Assembly (NCBI GenBank): GCA_043781855.1
Contig: JAYWBB010000056.1
Span: 1-64,000 of the forward strand
Direction: 5' to 3'
Source of the DNA: Nevskia sp043781855
GTDB lineage: Bacteria > Pseudomonadota > Gammaproteobacteria > Nevskiales > Nevskiaceae
DNA: 64,000 bases
How positions within the stretch are numbered: position 1 is the stretch's first letter; every line of letters starts with the position of its first letter. The translations under genes were made by a program, and so were the position numbers. This document shows, piece by piece, positions 49,565 to 58,631 of the stretch. The notes beneath the pieces were generated by a model. That model was not told the DNA's origin. It saw only the letters and a list, made by a program, of their open reading frames with translations, and ran no database searches.

Positions 49565-51043
49565 TTGATACTCCATTTCGGTGTGCCGGCCCCTGAATAG
49601 CGCGCAGGCTATGCCAAGGCACTTTTCCCACTGACTTTCGTAGCCATCTTGGGTTTTCTTAAAACTTATGCGGTGACTCGCATGTCGGACTGCAGACAGG
49701 ACAAGGTCAGTCGGCAATGACTGTGCGTCGATGATGCAGGGCAGCAACCTTTCCAGCGTCGCCTTGAGCAACTTGGCATCTACGTGCGCCTTTCTTGATT
49801 TTTGGTCCCATCTCCCGAATGCAGCCTCCGCAATATCTGGCGGGGAAGGTGCGCCTGTGAACCTTTTGCCAGCGCCGAAGTTTTGCGGCCAGGCGCACTT
49901 CGAGTGCCAAGTTTCGATTCGCTCCAGAAACTCCGAACCCTTGAGTTCCCGGTAGTAGGTTATGGCCATTCGACCGGGCGTCGCCGAGTCGAGGCCCATC
50001 ACAACAACCTCGTCGGTTGGGTTCAGATTTGCTCGGTAGCCGGCGATGGCTGATTTCAAGCGGAGTGCAAAAGCCTCTGACGTATCGCTCGCGAGAAAGC
50101 CTGCATCTGTGACACCAATGGATGCACCGAAGAGTTCAAACGTCGAAGCGAACGGATCGGGCACTGGTGTCCCCGCGACTGCCCAACTCACGATGACTTG
50201 ATCATCGTTTCGATAGCCCTGCCTGGAAATCAGCCATCTCAGCGCACTGTGGGCCTTCTGACTGACTTCAAATCCGACAGTGCAGGCCTGCCTGCCATAG
50301 TCATTTTTTCCGTCGGTAAATCGGCCCCGAAATGTATACCCGTCGAAATCATTGGCAGATATCAGTTTGCCGCCATCACCGGGATTGCGAACGAATCTAG
50401 GGTGGTTCTGACCTATTCGCCGGGATTCACCGGTCGCCACGCAGAAACCTGTACGGCCGGTCCGTGTGAGGTCAAAAGCCGTCCAAGATTCGATTAACGC
50501 TTGGTCTTCCCACGTGCTCGAACACGGGTCGCCGACACGTTCAACTCGCCAACGTACGAATATCTTTCTATCCGGTACTTTTGCCTTCGTCCCCTGAGCG
50601 CTCTCAGCGGTCATCGGGAGTAGATCTGCTTGACCGAGATCGGACCATAGCGTGCCAGTCTTGACGTACTTCAGGATGGCTTTCGCCTTTGGGTGAGCAA
50701 GTGGCAATGCGCACCATTCGTCCAACTGCGCGACAAATAATTTGTGGCGTTCGGGATCGCGATCAGGAAGGTCCGACGCGCAGTAGCTGAGTTCTTCACA
50801 AAGGGGATGAGGTGCAGGTTTGGTTGAGGTGCGGCCTGCTGACGATTCGGTGGCTGGAATTAGCGTCGGCCCTTCGATTCGTTCAAGTTTCCTGGCTCTG
50901 CGAAATGAACCGTCTGAATCGAGCACGATTTCGACATGCGCTCTTTTGACGATATGAGAAACGGGCCAAAGCTGACCGCCGGCAATCCCGGGCGAGTTGG
51001 CGCAATGGTCGTAAGTCTCATGCAGCTTTTGAATCCAGCTCAT
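49136..51043 (-). CDS. cas8c: CRISPR-associated protein Cas8c (Csd1)
   Basis: Cas8c (635 residues) recognises the PAM and starts target unwinding in type I-C Cascade. It starts SWIQKLHETYDHCANSPG and has the diagnostic order of N-terminal PAM domain and C-terminal helical region. The last 142 residues can also be translated separately as Cas11c. It is tightly coupled on both sides (4-bp overlaps with cas5 and cas7). Confidence 0.95.
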   Translation of the reverse strand: MSWIQKLHETYDHCANSPGIAGGQLWPVSHIVKRAHVEIVLDSDGSFRRARKLERIEGPTLIPATESSAGRTSTKPAPHPLCEELSYCASDLPDRDPERHKLFVAQLDEWCALPLAHPKAKAILKYVKTGTLWSDLGQADLLPMTAESAQGTKAKVPDRKIFVRWRVERVGDPCSSTWEDQALIESWTAFDLTRTGRTGFCVATGESRRIGQNHPRFVRNPGDGGKLISANDFDGYTFRGRFTDGKNDYGRQACTVGFEVSQKAHSALRWLISRQGYRNDDQVIVSWAVAGTPVPDPFASTFELFGASIGVTDAGFLASDTSEAFALRLKSAIAGYRANLNPTDEVVVMGLDSATPGRMAITYYRELKGSEFLERIETWHSKCAWPQNFGAGKRFTGAPSPPDIAEAAFGRWDQKSRKAHVDAKLLKATLERLLPCIIDAQSLPTDLVLSAVRHASHRISFKKTQDGYESQWEKCLGIACALFRGRHTEMEYQMSLEPNRTTRDYLYGRLLALADHIEGRALYVAGEERDTTSARLMQRFADRPFSTWRIIELALTPYKARLRAKRKTFLIQMEQLLDNVNDKFLTDEFINEAPLTGEFLLGFHCQRQELWKKPDETTDEPEIDATNDNSERINS

Positions 51044-51765
51044 TCCAGTACCCCGAGCGCCGCCGCTTCCTTGTCCACCGGAAACAGGTTCTGGTCAGGA
51101 CCGAAGGGCTTGACCGTCATAGTCCGCACGAATTTTTTGTGCCGACAATTGTCTGGTCGTTCAAAACGAATGATGCCGTCAACCATCGTCGTCGGTTGAA
51201 AGCGGGCATGCAGCTTCTCATCGCCTGTCTCGTCGGGATAGTCGAAGCCGTGGAACATGAGGCCGAAGGCCAACTCGCCAGCATCGTCAAGTGCGCCTGT
51301 TCCGGTACCAAACTCGCAAGGCTCGACATAAGCTTGGCAATCTCGGGTGCCGAGAAAAATATCCTGTCGGCCGCCGCGTTCAAGCATTCGACGAGCTATG
51401 GCGTAATGCTTGCCCTCGATTTGATCAACACGTAATGCGTCACGATGAGTGTTCCACTCAAAGTGAGCGCGCACCTGATATTCGACATCGGCGAGAAAGG
51501 TGTAGATCGCCAAGCTGTTGCCGCCGCCGAATTCCTGGGGCTTCGTTCCCTTGGTTTGTGTGCGTATGCGTTTCATCACACGCACATCGTCAATCAGCCA
51601 GATCAGTGTCGGCTTCCAGTAAATCGACTTGACCACGCCCTTCAGCGCTTCGTAGGTGGGCACATGGTACGAACATTTTTCCCCGCCGACTTTGGTAAGC
51701 GGGTCGGTGAACAGAGCGTACCGACCCCACACCTTGAACTCGATGCTGTTACGCAGGTTAGGCAT
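51040..51765 (-). CDS. cas5c: CRISPR-associated protein Cas5 (Cas5d, type I-C)
   Basis: Cas5d (241 residues) holds the 5' end of the crRNA and, in type I-C, cleaves the pre-crRNA in place of Cas6. SIEFKVWGRYALFTDPLTKVGG and SYHVPTYEALKGVVKSIYWKP are diagnostic. It overlaps cas3 by 8 bp and cas8c by 4 bp. No cas6 is present, as expected. Confidence 0.96.
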   Translation of the reverse strand: MPNLRNSIEFKVWGRYALFTDPLTKVGGEKCSYHVPTYEALKGVVKSIYWKPTLIWLIDDVRVMKRIRTQTKGTKPQEFGGGNSLAIYTFLADVEYQVRAHFEWNTHRDALRVDQIEGKHYAIARRMLERGGRQDIFLGTRDCQAYVEPCEFGTGTGALDDAGELAFGLMFHGFDYPDETGDEKLHARFQPTTMVDGIIRFERPDNCRHKKFVRTMTVKPFGPDQNLFPVDKEAAALGVLE

Positions 51766-54283
51766 TTAGCGTCTCCATAAGAGAAACGGGTTCGGTAGCC
51801 AAGCCAAATTTATGGCTGTAGTACTCGTGTTTCAGGCAAAGAATCCGGGTGTCTGGCTTTACCTCGTGCACCGCTCCTGCGTCTTTCAATTTCTGTAAGA
51901 CGTGCGGAAAAACATTAACGGTATACTGCTGCGCTGCACGCATCAGGCTGAATTCCATCTCGACGTCGAACGCGGCATAGAGATCGGCGATGAGTTTCTG
52001 CCCTTCCTTGCCAAAAGGCACAACAACACCTTGCGTCGGCGCGTCTATCGCTTTGAAAGCCTTGGCGGCGGTCATGAAGGCTTGCCGCAAGAAGACGCCC
52101 GGTGCGACGCCCTTGCGCTGTCCGTATTCTCTGACGGCCTGCTCGTTCAGTGAAAGTAGATTGAGCAAGGTATCCGAGTGACCAATCGCGCTGGCTGCTA
52201 CCGGGTAGCTCATGTCATTTCTTCGATCAAAGAAGTAGTACTGGTAGTAGCCGGCCAAGGCTAGCGGACCCACAATGTTGTCGCGGAAACGTGTCGGGTC
52301 TTTCGCATAATCGTCCAATACTCGATCAGCCTTGTCGCGTCCGATCAAAATGTCCGGCAGATTCGCGAGGCGCTCATCCTGCGGGTTGACGACATGTACA
52401 ATGCCCGGCTCCGGTCGGCCATTGCGATTGCAGCGCCCAGCTGCCTGCGCGATTGAGTCCAGGCCCGCTGTGAAGCGGATGACGACACCGAAGTCCACAT
52501 CGACGCCAGCCTCGATAAGCTGTGTGCTGACGCAAAGAATAGGCTTACTGTCTTTAAGGCGCAGCCTGACGCGGGCGAGTTCCCGCTTTCGGTGAGCCGG
52601 ACACATGTCGGTGCTCAGGTGGCAAATATCATCGTCCTTCAGCTGCTGGCCGCAGAGCCGGAACACGCTTCTTGCGGCATCTTTGGTGTTGACTATCACG
52701 AGGCAGCTTCCGGCTCGCTGCACTTCAGCCAGTGCAAGCCGTGCTACTTCATCATGACTCCAGCCGCCTGGCTTTCGCCCATCTCGAACCTCAACCCGCT
52801 TCAAATCGTCGAATAGCTTCTGCACGTCGGGCATAAGTTCGTGCTGTTCGGCCAGACGAATAGCACCCTTGTCCTTCGCGACGCGATGGAGCAGTGGTTG
52901 TGTCGCCGTGCAAAGTACGACAGTGCAGTTGCACTGGTCCACGAGAAAGTTGATTGCGTTATTGAACAGATGAACGCACTTGATCGGTAGCGTTTGCACT
53001 TCATCAAAAATCAGCACTGCATTTGCCAACTGGTGCATACGGCGGGCACCGCGAGTGCCTGCCCCAAATAGTGATTCCAGGAACTGGACCATCGTCGTAT
53101 AAACGACCGGCGCATCCCAGTTTTCACAGAGAATCTTTTCGCGCCAGGTCTGCTGCTCTGGCGTGACGCTTCCATGGTGCTCGAGGACAACCTTGCCGTG
53201 ATCGGCTGGCGCATCGCCAGGTTCTAGAATTGCGCGCACCACCTGTGCGTTCTGATCGATGATCGACGTGAATGGAATCACGTAAATGATCCGGTCTAGT
53301 TCGCGTCTCTGTGCGTGATGCAGAGCGAATCGGAGACTCGCGAGCGTCTTTCCGCCGCCGGTTGGTACCGTCAAAGTGTAGACGCCACCGGCGCGTTCCG
53401 CCGCATCCCGGCAATGGTCGGAAATATCCCGACGCAATCCATCAATTGGATGTATTGGTGTCAGCGTACTCAGGTGAAACTCCAGACGATCGACCAAGAT
53501 TGGCCACGTCACGTACTCACCTGCAGGTCGGAAGCCTTTGGTTCGACTATGCTCAAAGTCCGCAGTGTCGACGCGGTCGGCGTCGATCAGGCAACTGAAA
53601 AGAAAACGCACTGCGAGTCCAACCTGTTGCAATGCGACTTGCGGCCCGGTTGCATTGTCTCCGGCGTTATTTGCAGCAATCCCCTTGATGAGTTTGTCGA
53701 GGGTCAAAGCGATTCCCTCGTCCCGGAGCAGCAGATTGGCGCGTGCCAGAATCCCCGCATCCGCGACTGAAGTTACTTCGTCGAGATGCGTTCGCTGCTG
53801 CGCCTTGCACATGCGTTTGGAAAAAACGTCCTCTCCAAAAGTTACAGTGTCGGCACCGACACAGTCGATCAATCCGGAGTGATGGGAGGCAACGCATAGC
53901 GCCAGTACTTGGGCTGCGATGTGCTCCCGCTGGTTCTTGCCGCCCAACTCGCGCCATATGTACTGGGCGCCAGCCGTCGAGTGATCGACTTTCCCCTTAA
54001 GCTGTTTCGCGTCAACGTAATCATCTTCGTCTGAATCAACGAGGCCCAGTGCAGAACCAAGGTAATTTTGGAACTGTGCACTGTACTTGCCGAGGTCATG
54101 CAGCAGGCCAATTAATTCGCCAGCAGGTGCCAAGCCGAGTTTGGATGCGAGTCTGCCGGAAAGTTCACCGACGTTTCGTAAATGCACATGGAGGGGCTGC
54201 GGCGTTTTGTCAAATGCGCGCCAATGAGCAATTGGCAGTTTGCCCAATTGTTCATTCTTCGCTGACTTGTCGTCGGTCGACAT
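51758..54283 (-). CDS. cas3: CRISPR-associated helicase/nuclease Cas3
   Basis: Cas3 (841 residues) degrades targets marked by Cascade. The N-terminal HD nuclease shows HDLGKYSAQF (H62, D63), VDHSTAGAQ and ASHHSGL; the helicase has VPTGGGKTLASLRFAL (Walker A), LIFDEVQTLP (the DExH box as DEVQ) and later QAAGRCNRNGR. ATG 54283 is used; upstream TTG and GTG codons are less likely. The ATG overlaps the stop of the upstream HIRAN gene by one base (TGATG). Confidence 0.97.
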   Translation of the reverse strand: MSTDDKSAKNEQLGKLPIAHWRAFDKTPQPLHVHLRNVGELSGRLASKLGLAPAGELIGLLHDLGKYSAQFQNYLGSALGLVDSDEDDYVDAKQLKGKVDHSTAGAQYIWRELGGKNQREHIAAQVLALCVASHHSGLIDCVGADTVTFGEDVFSKRMCKAQQRTHLDEVTSVADAGILARANLLLRDEGIALTLDKLIKGIAANNAGDNATGPQVALQQVGLAVRFLFSCLIDADRVDTADFEHSRTKGFRPAGEYVTWPILVDRLEFHLSTLTPIHPIDGLRRDISDHCRDAAERAGGVYTLTVPTGGGKTLASLRFALHHAQRRELDRIIYVIPFTSIIDQNAQVVRAILEPGDAPADHGKVVLEHHGSVTPEQQTWREKILCENWDAPVVYTTMVQFLESLFGAGTRGARRMHQLANAVLIFDEVQTLPIKCVHLFNNAINFLVDQCNCTVVLCTATQPLLHRVAKDKGAIRLAEQHELMPDVQKLFDDLKRVEVRDGRKPGGWSHDEVARLALAEVQRAGSCLVIVNTKDAARSVFRLCGQQLKDDDICHLSTDMCPAHRKRELARVRLRLKDSKPILCVSTQLIEAGVDVDFGVVIRFTAGLDSIAQAAGRCNRNGRPEPGIVHVVNPQDERLANLPDILIGRDKADRVLDDYAKDPTRFRDNIVGPLALAGYYQYYFFDRRNDMSYPVAASAIGHSDTLLNLLSLNEQAVREYGQRKGVAPGVFLRQAFMTAAKAFKAIDAPTQGVVVPFGKEGQKLIADLYAAFDVEMEFSLMRAAQQYTVNVFPHVLQKLKDAGAVHEVKPDTRILCLKHEYYSHKFGLATEPVSLMETLNA

Positions 54284-54690
54284 CACCAAGTCTCCATCTG
54301 AAGTTCAAACCGAACGCGCTTCGACGGATTAGAGCTGCTTTCGACGGGGACATTACGTGCCGCCTGCCGATCGCCGCGATCCGTGATCTGCCTGACAGCA
54401 ATATTGTCGACACGAGGCTCATGACCGAGCTTGTGTGCGCCGGCCCTGACTTCAACTGCTCGCGTGTCATAGCGGTTGCCGGGCTCGCATCGCAGGGTCG
54501 GCGGCAAGTTGACCTTCGGTCCCAGCCTCGCGGTCTCACTCTGGTGATACTGGAAGCCGGGGGTTGGTGAGATTTCCAGCAAGACGCTACTTGAGGCAGC
54601 GACGGCCGACAGTGGCGTGGCGACCAGCGCCGGTGCACCGACGCTGGTCGCCAGCTTGTAAAACACCCCCGTAAACTCTCGGCGCTGCAT
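54283..54690 (-). CDS. HIRAN-domain protein coupled to cas3
   Basis: A 135-residue protein. Residues about 36-110 fit the HIRAN fold: GFQYHQSE, CEPGNRYDTRAVEV, KLGHEPRVDNIAVRQITDRG. HIRAN domains in helicases bind single-stranded 3' DNA ends. The N-terminus (MQRREFTGVFYK, then a hydrophobic stretch ending AVAA) looks like an export signal, with RR-x-F hinting at Tat, which fits poorly with a DNA role. The stop TGA overlaps the cas3 ATG by one base, so translation is coupled. I know of no standard HIRAN protein in type I-C loci. Confidence 0.7.
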   Translation of the reverse strand: MQRREFTGVFYKLATSVGAPALVATPLSAVAASSSVLLEISPTPGFQYHQSETARLGPKVNLPPTLRCEPGNRYDTRAVEVRAGAHKLGHEPRVDNIAVRQITDRGDRQAARNVPVESSSNPSKRVRFELQMETW

Positions 54691-54746
54691 GTTGATCCCC
54701 GTCCCGTCGTCTATTGGACGACTTATTGCGCATCTGAGCACATCCC

Positions 54747-54765
54747 AAGCTCAAATCCTGAGCTT
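54747..54765. promoter_or_regulatory. Inverted repeat in front of the HIRAN-cas operon (candidate operator)
   Basis: AAGCTCA-AATCC-TGAGCTT is a perfect 7-bp inverted repeat with a 5-base spacer, 57 bp before the HIRAN start and 19 bp after the WYL stop. With no T run after it on the minus strand it looks more like an operator than a terminator. The upstream WYL regulator is the obvious candidate to bind it. Confidence 0.5.
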
Positions 54766-54783
54766 CAGTACGCGGCGCCGAAA

Positions 54784-55764
54784 TTATTTTTCGCGGTCGG
54801 TTGGCGCGCTCACATAGTGGTCCAGCGCAGTGCGCAGGCGCTGCACGATCAAGGCGCGTAGCGAAGGCGGCTCCAGTACTTCCACTTCAGCCCCATGCCG
54901 CAGCAGGTCCATCGCCAGTTCTTCGGGGCGGTTATAGGGCAGGCGCCGGATCATGCTGCCGTCGTCGAGATGGCGGTCAGTCTGCTCGGGATGCCAGAAC
55001 TCATCGGCAACCCAGCGTGTTGCGAATTCGCTGAAATGGAGTTCTGCCCAGGTGCTGGCGGCGCCGGAGAATATTCCGTAGGCGGCCGCGTCGGCGTCCT
55101 CTGCGGGGGCAGCCTCGTGCGCTTCGGTCTGCAAAGTTTTTGCGGCAATCAGCCGTTCAATGGCAAAGCGGCGTGGCGCCTGGCGCTGGTGACACCAGGC
55201 ATCGAGATACCAGTTGTCGCGATACAGCACCAGACGTTGCGGTGAAATCTCGCGCTCGCTGAACTGTTCGCGGCCGCGGTCGAGATAGCGGATCGTGAGT
55301 CGTCGGCGCTGCGCGAGCGCGCTGGCGACTGCCGTGAAAAACTCACCCGGCGAGCGCGCCTGAGCGCGCATCAGGCGCAGGCGCTTGTGCCAGTCCGGGA
55401 GACCGACACCTTCACGCGCCAGCAGGTCCGCGATCTTCTGGCGGAACGGCTTCAGGGATTCGGCGACCAGACCGGAGGGCTCGTCGGCAGTGAGCTGTTC
55501 CAGGGTCAGCAAGGCGGACAATTCGCGGGCCGAGAACCAGAGGCCGGGCAGTTCGAACTTCTCACCGGAGCGATAGCGATAGCCGCCGGCTTCGCGGTCG
55601 AACGTCAGCGGCGCGCCGAGGCGGTCACGCAAGTAGGCGACAACACGCTTGGCCGTCGCGGGCGAGCAATCGTCGAGCTCGCGCTGGATGTCGGCCATCG
55701 GCAGCGCAACGCGGCGTTTGTCGAGCGCCCGGTGCAGCGCAAAAATCCGATCCAGGGGATTCAT
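54784..55764 (-). CDS. WYL-domain transcriptional regulator
   Basis: A 326-residue regulator. The N-terminal winged helix (RIFALHRALDKRRVALPMADIQ) is followed by a WYL domain (ISPQRLVLYRDNWYLDAWCHQRQAPRRFAIERL) and a C-terminal extension. WYL proteins bind nucleic-acid-derived ligands and regulate defence systems, including CRISPR loci. It lies directly upstream on the same strand as the HIRAN-cas genes and probably controls them through the inverted repeat at 54747 (inference). GC content is high, like the adaptation genes. Confidence 0.9.
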   Translation of the reverse strand: MNPLDRIFALHRALDKRRVALPMADIQRELDDCSPATAKRVVAYLRDRLGAPLTFDREAGGYRYRSGEKFELPGLWFSARELSALLTLEQLTADEPSGLVAESLKPFRQKIADLLAREGVGLPDWHKRLRLMRAQARSPGEFFTAVASALAQRRRLTIRYLDRGREQFSEREISPQRLVLYRDNWYLDAWCHQRQAPRRFAIERLIAAKTLQTEAHEAAPAEDADAAAYGIFSGAASTWAELHFSEFATRWVADEFWHPEQTDRHLDDGSMIRRLPYNRPEELAMDLLRHGAEVEVLEPPSLRALIVQRLRTALDHYVSAPTDREK

Positions 55765-55792
55765 ACAGTGACTTCCATGTCCAATTTCCCGC

Positions 55793-56173
55793 TCAGCTTT
55801 TCCGGTAGGGAATCAAAAGCTCAATATCGCGCATCGGGTAATGCTTGCGGTTCAGTGTCATCAACTTGCCGTCATGGTGATCGGCGGTCGCCGCGATCAG
55901 CGCGTCGGGCAGGAGGGAACCGTGAGATTTTCCGTAGCGGCGAACGTAAGCACAGGCCGTGCGAGCGACCGGTTCACTGACGTCAAAGCATTGCATTAAG
56001 CCGATGAAGGCATCGAGTGAGCTGCGTTCGCCGTCACGCAGGACTGCTTCGAGTTCTGCAATGCGGATCACCGAGATTGCCAGTGATCCGGATGCGAGTT
56101 GTTCCTTGATCACAGCGGGGGCTTGCGGAAGGCCGCGCAGGAAGTCGATCAGCACGTCGGTGTCGACGATCAC
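55793..56173 (-). CDS. vapC: VapC-family PIN-domain toxin
   Basis: A PIN-domain toxin (126 residues) with the acidic residues in place: D4/D6 (MIVDTDVLIDFL), E40 region (VIRIAELEAVL) and D in SLLPDALIAATA, followed by LMTLNRKHY. Unlike the PIN protein at 47797, the catalytic set looks complete. It overlaps the antitoxin gene by 4 bp (ATGA). Confidence 0.88.
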   Translation of the reverse strand: MIVDTDVLIDFLRGLPQAPAVIKEQLASGSLAISVIRIAELEAVLRDGERSSLDAFIGLMQCFDVSEPVARTACAYVRRYGKSHGSLLPDALIAATADHHDGKLMTLNRKHYPMRDIELLIPYRKS

Positions 56174-56424
56174 TTCGCCCTTCGCGCGTCGCGTTGCGTC
56201 CAGCCGGCTCGGAGTGCGCGAACATCGGTTTCACTTTCGGGACGATCCGCCCAGAGGCCGCAGGCCCGGTCGATGATTGCGATCAGATCGTCCTGCGCGC
56301 CGGTTGCCATGTAGCGATCCACCGCCTCCCTGACCAGGTTGGACAGGGTGGTGCCACGGTGGACAGCGAGACTGCGCAGACGGCGATGCATCTGGCGATC
56401 CAGATAGATCTGCGTGCGCTGCAT
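56170..56424 (-). CDS. vapB: Ribbon-helix-helix antitoxin
   Basis: A ribbon-helix-helix protein (84 residues from ATG 56424) starting MQRTQIYLDRQMHRRLRSLA, then TTLSNLVREAVDRYM. The C-terminal tail should bind and block the PIN toxin. An in-frame ATG at 56445 adds seven residues. It pairs with the following vapC in a typical antitoxin-first operon and closes the defence island. Confidence 0.85.
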   Translation of the reverse strand: MQRTQIYLDRQMHRRLRSLAVHRGTTLSNLVREAVDRYMATGAQDDLIAIIDRACGLWADRPESETDVRALRAGWTQRDARRAK

Positions 56425-56500
56425 AGATGTATGTTTGGGCACCATGATGTAAATGGCAGATTAGTCCGGACGTAAGGTCCTTATTCAATGGCTCGGCTTT

Positions 56501-57241
56501 TCAGAAGTCCAGATCGAGCGCGCCGCAGAGCCAGTCGATCAATGGACTCGCCAACTTGTGATGACGCAGCACGGTCTTCAGAAGATCGGGCGACAGCAGC
56601 GCCTCGTCGTCGAGCGGCGCGCCGCAGACGTAGTCCTTGCGCTTGAGGTCTTCGATCAGTTCGTGCGCGGGGTCAAAACCCTTCGGCGGGCGGCTGAGGC
56701 TGTCGCCGCCGAGGTCGCCGAAGGTTTTCCGGAAAGTCGCCGAACGCGTTGCGGACTTCCAGCTTGCCGGGTTGTTGAGCAGATACGCGCGGATGCGCTT
56801 GAGCGTCTCCGGTTGCGGATGCCAGAGGCCGCCGCCGACGAAGCTTTCGCCGGGCTGGACGTGCAGATAGAACACCGGCGCGTCGAGCCGGCCCATCGTG
56901 CCCTGATCGGCGTCGCCACCGCGCGTCACGGCGCGCGTCGCTGCGTGGTAGAAACTCGCGCCGGCCCAGGCTTTGTACGGCGTCTTGTCGGCCGCAAAAC
57001 GGGTGTCGCGATAGATGCGGAACATCGAGCCGCCGACCGGCTTTGGGTTCGCGACGTAATGCGGGCTGATGGTCTTGAGCGGCTCGGCAAGATCGCCGAT
57101 CAGGCGCAGGAACGGGAACTTGACGTGATCTTCGTATTCGCCCTTGTGCGCGGAGAACCATTCCCGGCTGTTGTTTTTGGCGAGCCCGCGCAGGAACTTG
57201 AGCGAGGCGGGTGTGAAATAGGCGGCGCTGGCTTTGACCAT
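56501..57241 (-). CDS. DUF2461/TIGR02453 family protein
   Basis: A 246-residue protein of the DUF2461 (TIGR02453) family, whose function is unknown. It shows ASLKFLRGLAKNNSREWF, FRIYRDTRFAADKTPYKAW and FYLHVQPGESFVGGGLWHPQ. ATG 57241 (MVKASAAYF) fits the family; an earlier ATG would add 12 unconserved residues. The 259 bp to the RHH gene and the divergent upstream region carry no clear partner. Confidence 0.87.
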   Translation of the reverse strand: MVKASAAYFTPASLKFLRGLAKNNSREWFSAHKGEYEDHVKFPFLRLIGDLAEPLKTISPHYVANPKPVGGSMFRIYRDTRFAADKTPYKAWAGASFYHAATRAVTRGGDADQGTMGRLDAPVFYLHVQPGESFVGGGLWHPQPETLKRIRAYLLNNPASWKSATRSATFRKTFGDLGGDSLSRPPKGFDPAHELIEDLKRKDYVCGAPLDDEALLSPDLLKTVLRHHKLASPLIDWLCGALDLDF

Positions 57242-57383
57242 TCGGTGAACTCCCTGAATGCACGCACGATGCCGCAACCGCGCCGGCTTTCCAAGACCGG
57301 ATGCGACCTTGGTCGCTCGCGCTTGACGGATCCGGCCCCGACACCGTGTACTGCACGCCCCTGTCGCGCAATCAGGATCTTCG

Positions 57384-58529
57384 ATGCCCCCGACTCACGC
57401 CGCTGTCCCTGCCTTCGTCGCCCCGCGCCGCGTGCTGATGGGCCCCGGCCCTTCGGACGTGCACCCGCGCGTTCTGGCGGCGATGGCCCAGGCGACGATC
57501 GGCCATCTCGATCCGGCCTTCATCGGGCTCATGGACGAGATCAAGCGTCTGCTGCGGCAAACGCTGCGCACCGACAATGACCTGACGTTCCCCATCTCCG
57601 GCCCCGGCTCGCTGGGCATGGAGACCTGCTTCGTCAACCTGCTGGAACCGGGCGATGTCTGCATCGTCTGCGAGAACGGCGTGTTCGGCGCACGCATGCG
57701 CAGCATGGCCGAGCGCAGCGGTGCACGCGTGGTCACGGTCAGCGATCCCTGGGGCCGCGCGATCGATTGCGCAAAAGTCGAAGCGGAGCTGGCGGCGAAC
57801 CCCGGCGTGCGCCTGCTGGCCTTCGTACAGGCCGAGACTTCGACCGGTGCTCTGTCCGATGCGCGCGAGCTTGCGCGGCTGGCGCAGCGCTTTGGTGCAC
57901 TGAGCCTTTGCGATGCGGTGACCTCGCTGGCCGGCGTGCCGCTCGAGATCGACGCCTGGGGTATCGACGCGGTCTACAGCGGTACGCAGAAATGCCTGTC
58001 CTGCCCGCCGGGTCTGTCGCCGGTCAGCTTCTCGCCGCGCGCGATCCAGCGACTGCGTGAACGGCGCACGCCGGTGCAGAGCTGGTTCCTCGACCTGACG
58101 ATGGTGATGAACTACTGGGCCAGTGGCGGCGGCCGGCGCACCTACCATCACACCGCGCCGGTCAATGCGCTGTATGGCCTGCACGAGGCGCTGCGGCTGC
58201 TGCACGAGGAGGGCCTTGAACAGAGCTGGGCGCGACACGCGCGGCTGCACGGGGAGCTGGCGAAGGGTCTTGCTGGCCTGGGCCTGGAACTGGTCGTGCC
58301 GGAAGCCGAACGGCTGCCGCAGTTGAACGCGGTTCGCGTACCAGCCGGAATCGACGAAGCGGCCGCACGGCAGCGATTGCTCGACGAGTTCGGTCTCGAA
58401 ATCGGCGCCGGCCTCGGTGATTTCGCTGGCAAGGTCTGGCGTATCGGCCTCATGGGTCAAAGCTGCAGCGAGGCGCATGTGCGACTCTGTCTCGAAGCGC
58501 TGGCCGCAGTGTCCGGCCGCACGCGATAG
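57384..58529 (+). CDS. Class V aminotransferase (alanine-glyoxylate/serine-pyruvate type)
   Basis: A 381-residue PLP enzyme. RRVLMGPGPSDVHPRVLAAM is the start typical of alanine--glyoxylate or serine--glyoxylate aminotransferases, and K203 in SGTQKCLSCPPGLSPVSFS is the PLP lysine. Later TYHHTAPVNALYGLHEALRL is conserved. Which amino donor is used cannot be told. A class II aldolase and an alpha/beta hydrolase follow on the same strand. Confidence 0.92.
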   Translation: MPPTHAAVPAFVAPRRVLMGPGPSDVHPRVLAAMAQATIGHLDPAFIGLMDEIKRLLRQTLRTDNDLTFPISGPGSLGMETCFVNLLEPGDVCIVCENGVFGARMRSMAERSGARVVTVSDPWGRAIDCAKVEAELAANPGVRLLAFVQAETSTGALSDARELARLAQRFGALSLCDAVTSLAGVPLEIDAWGIDAVYSGTQKCLSCPPGLSPVSFSPRAIQRLRERRTPVQSWFLDLTMVMNYWASGGGRRTYHHTAPVNALYGLHEALRLLHEEGLEQSWARHARLHGELAKGLAGLGLELVVPEAERLPQLNAVRVPAGIDEAAARQRLLDEFGLEIGAGLGDFAGKVWRIGLMGQSCSEAHVRLCLEALAAVSGRTR

Positions 58530-58631
58530 CAGGGTCATGCCGCGTGGGAAATGCGACCCATGCCGGTCACGAGAGGTACTCTGTCCGGCACGCTATATAG
58601 CGAAGGCAAAAAACAAGACGAGGTGCGGGCC

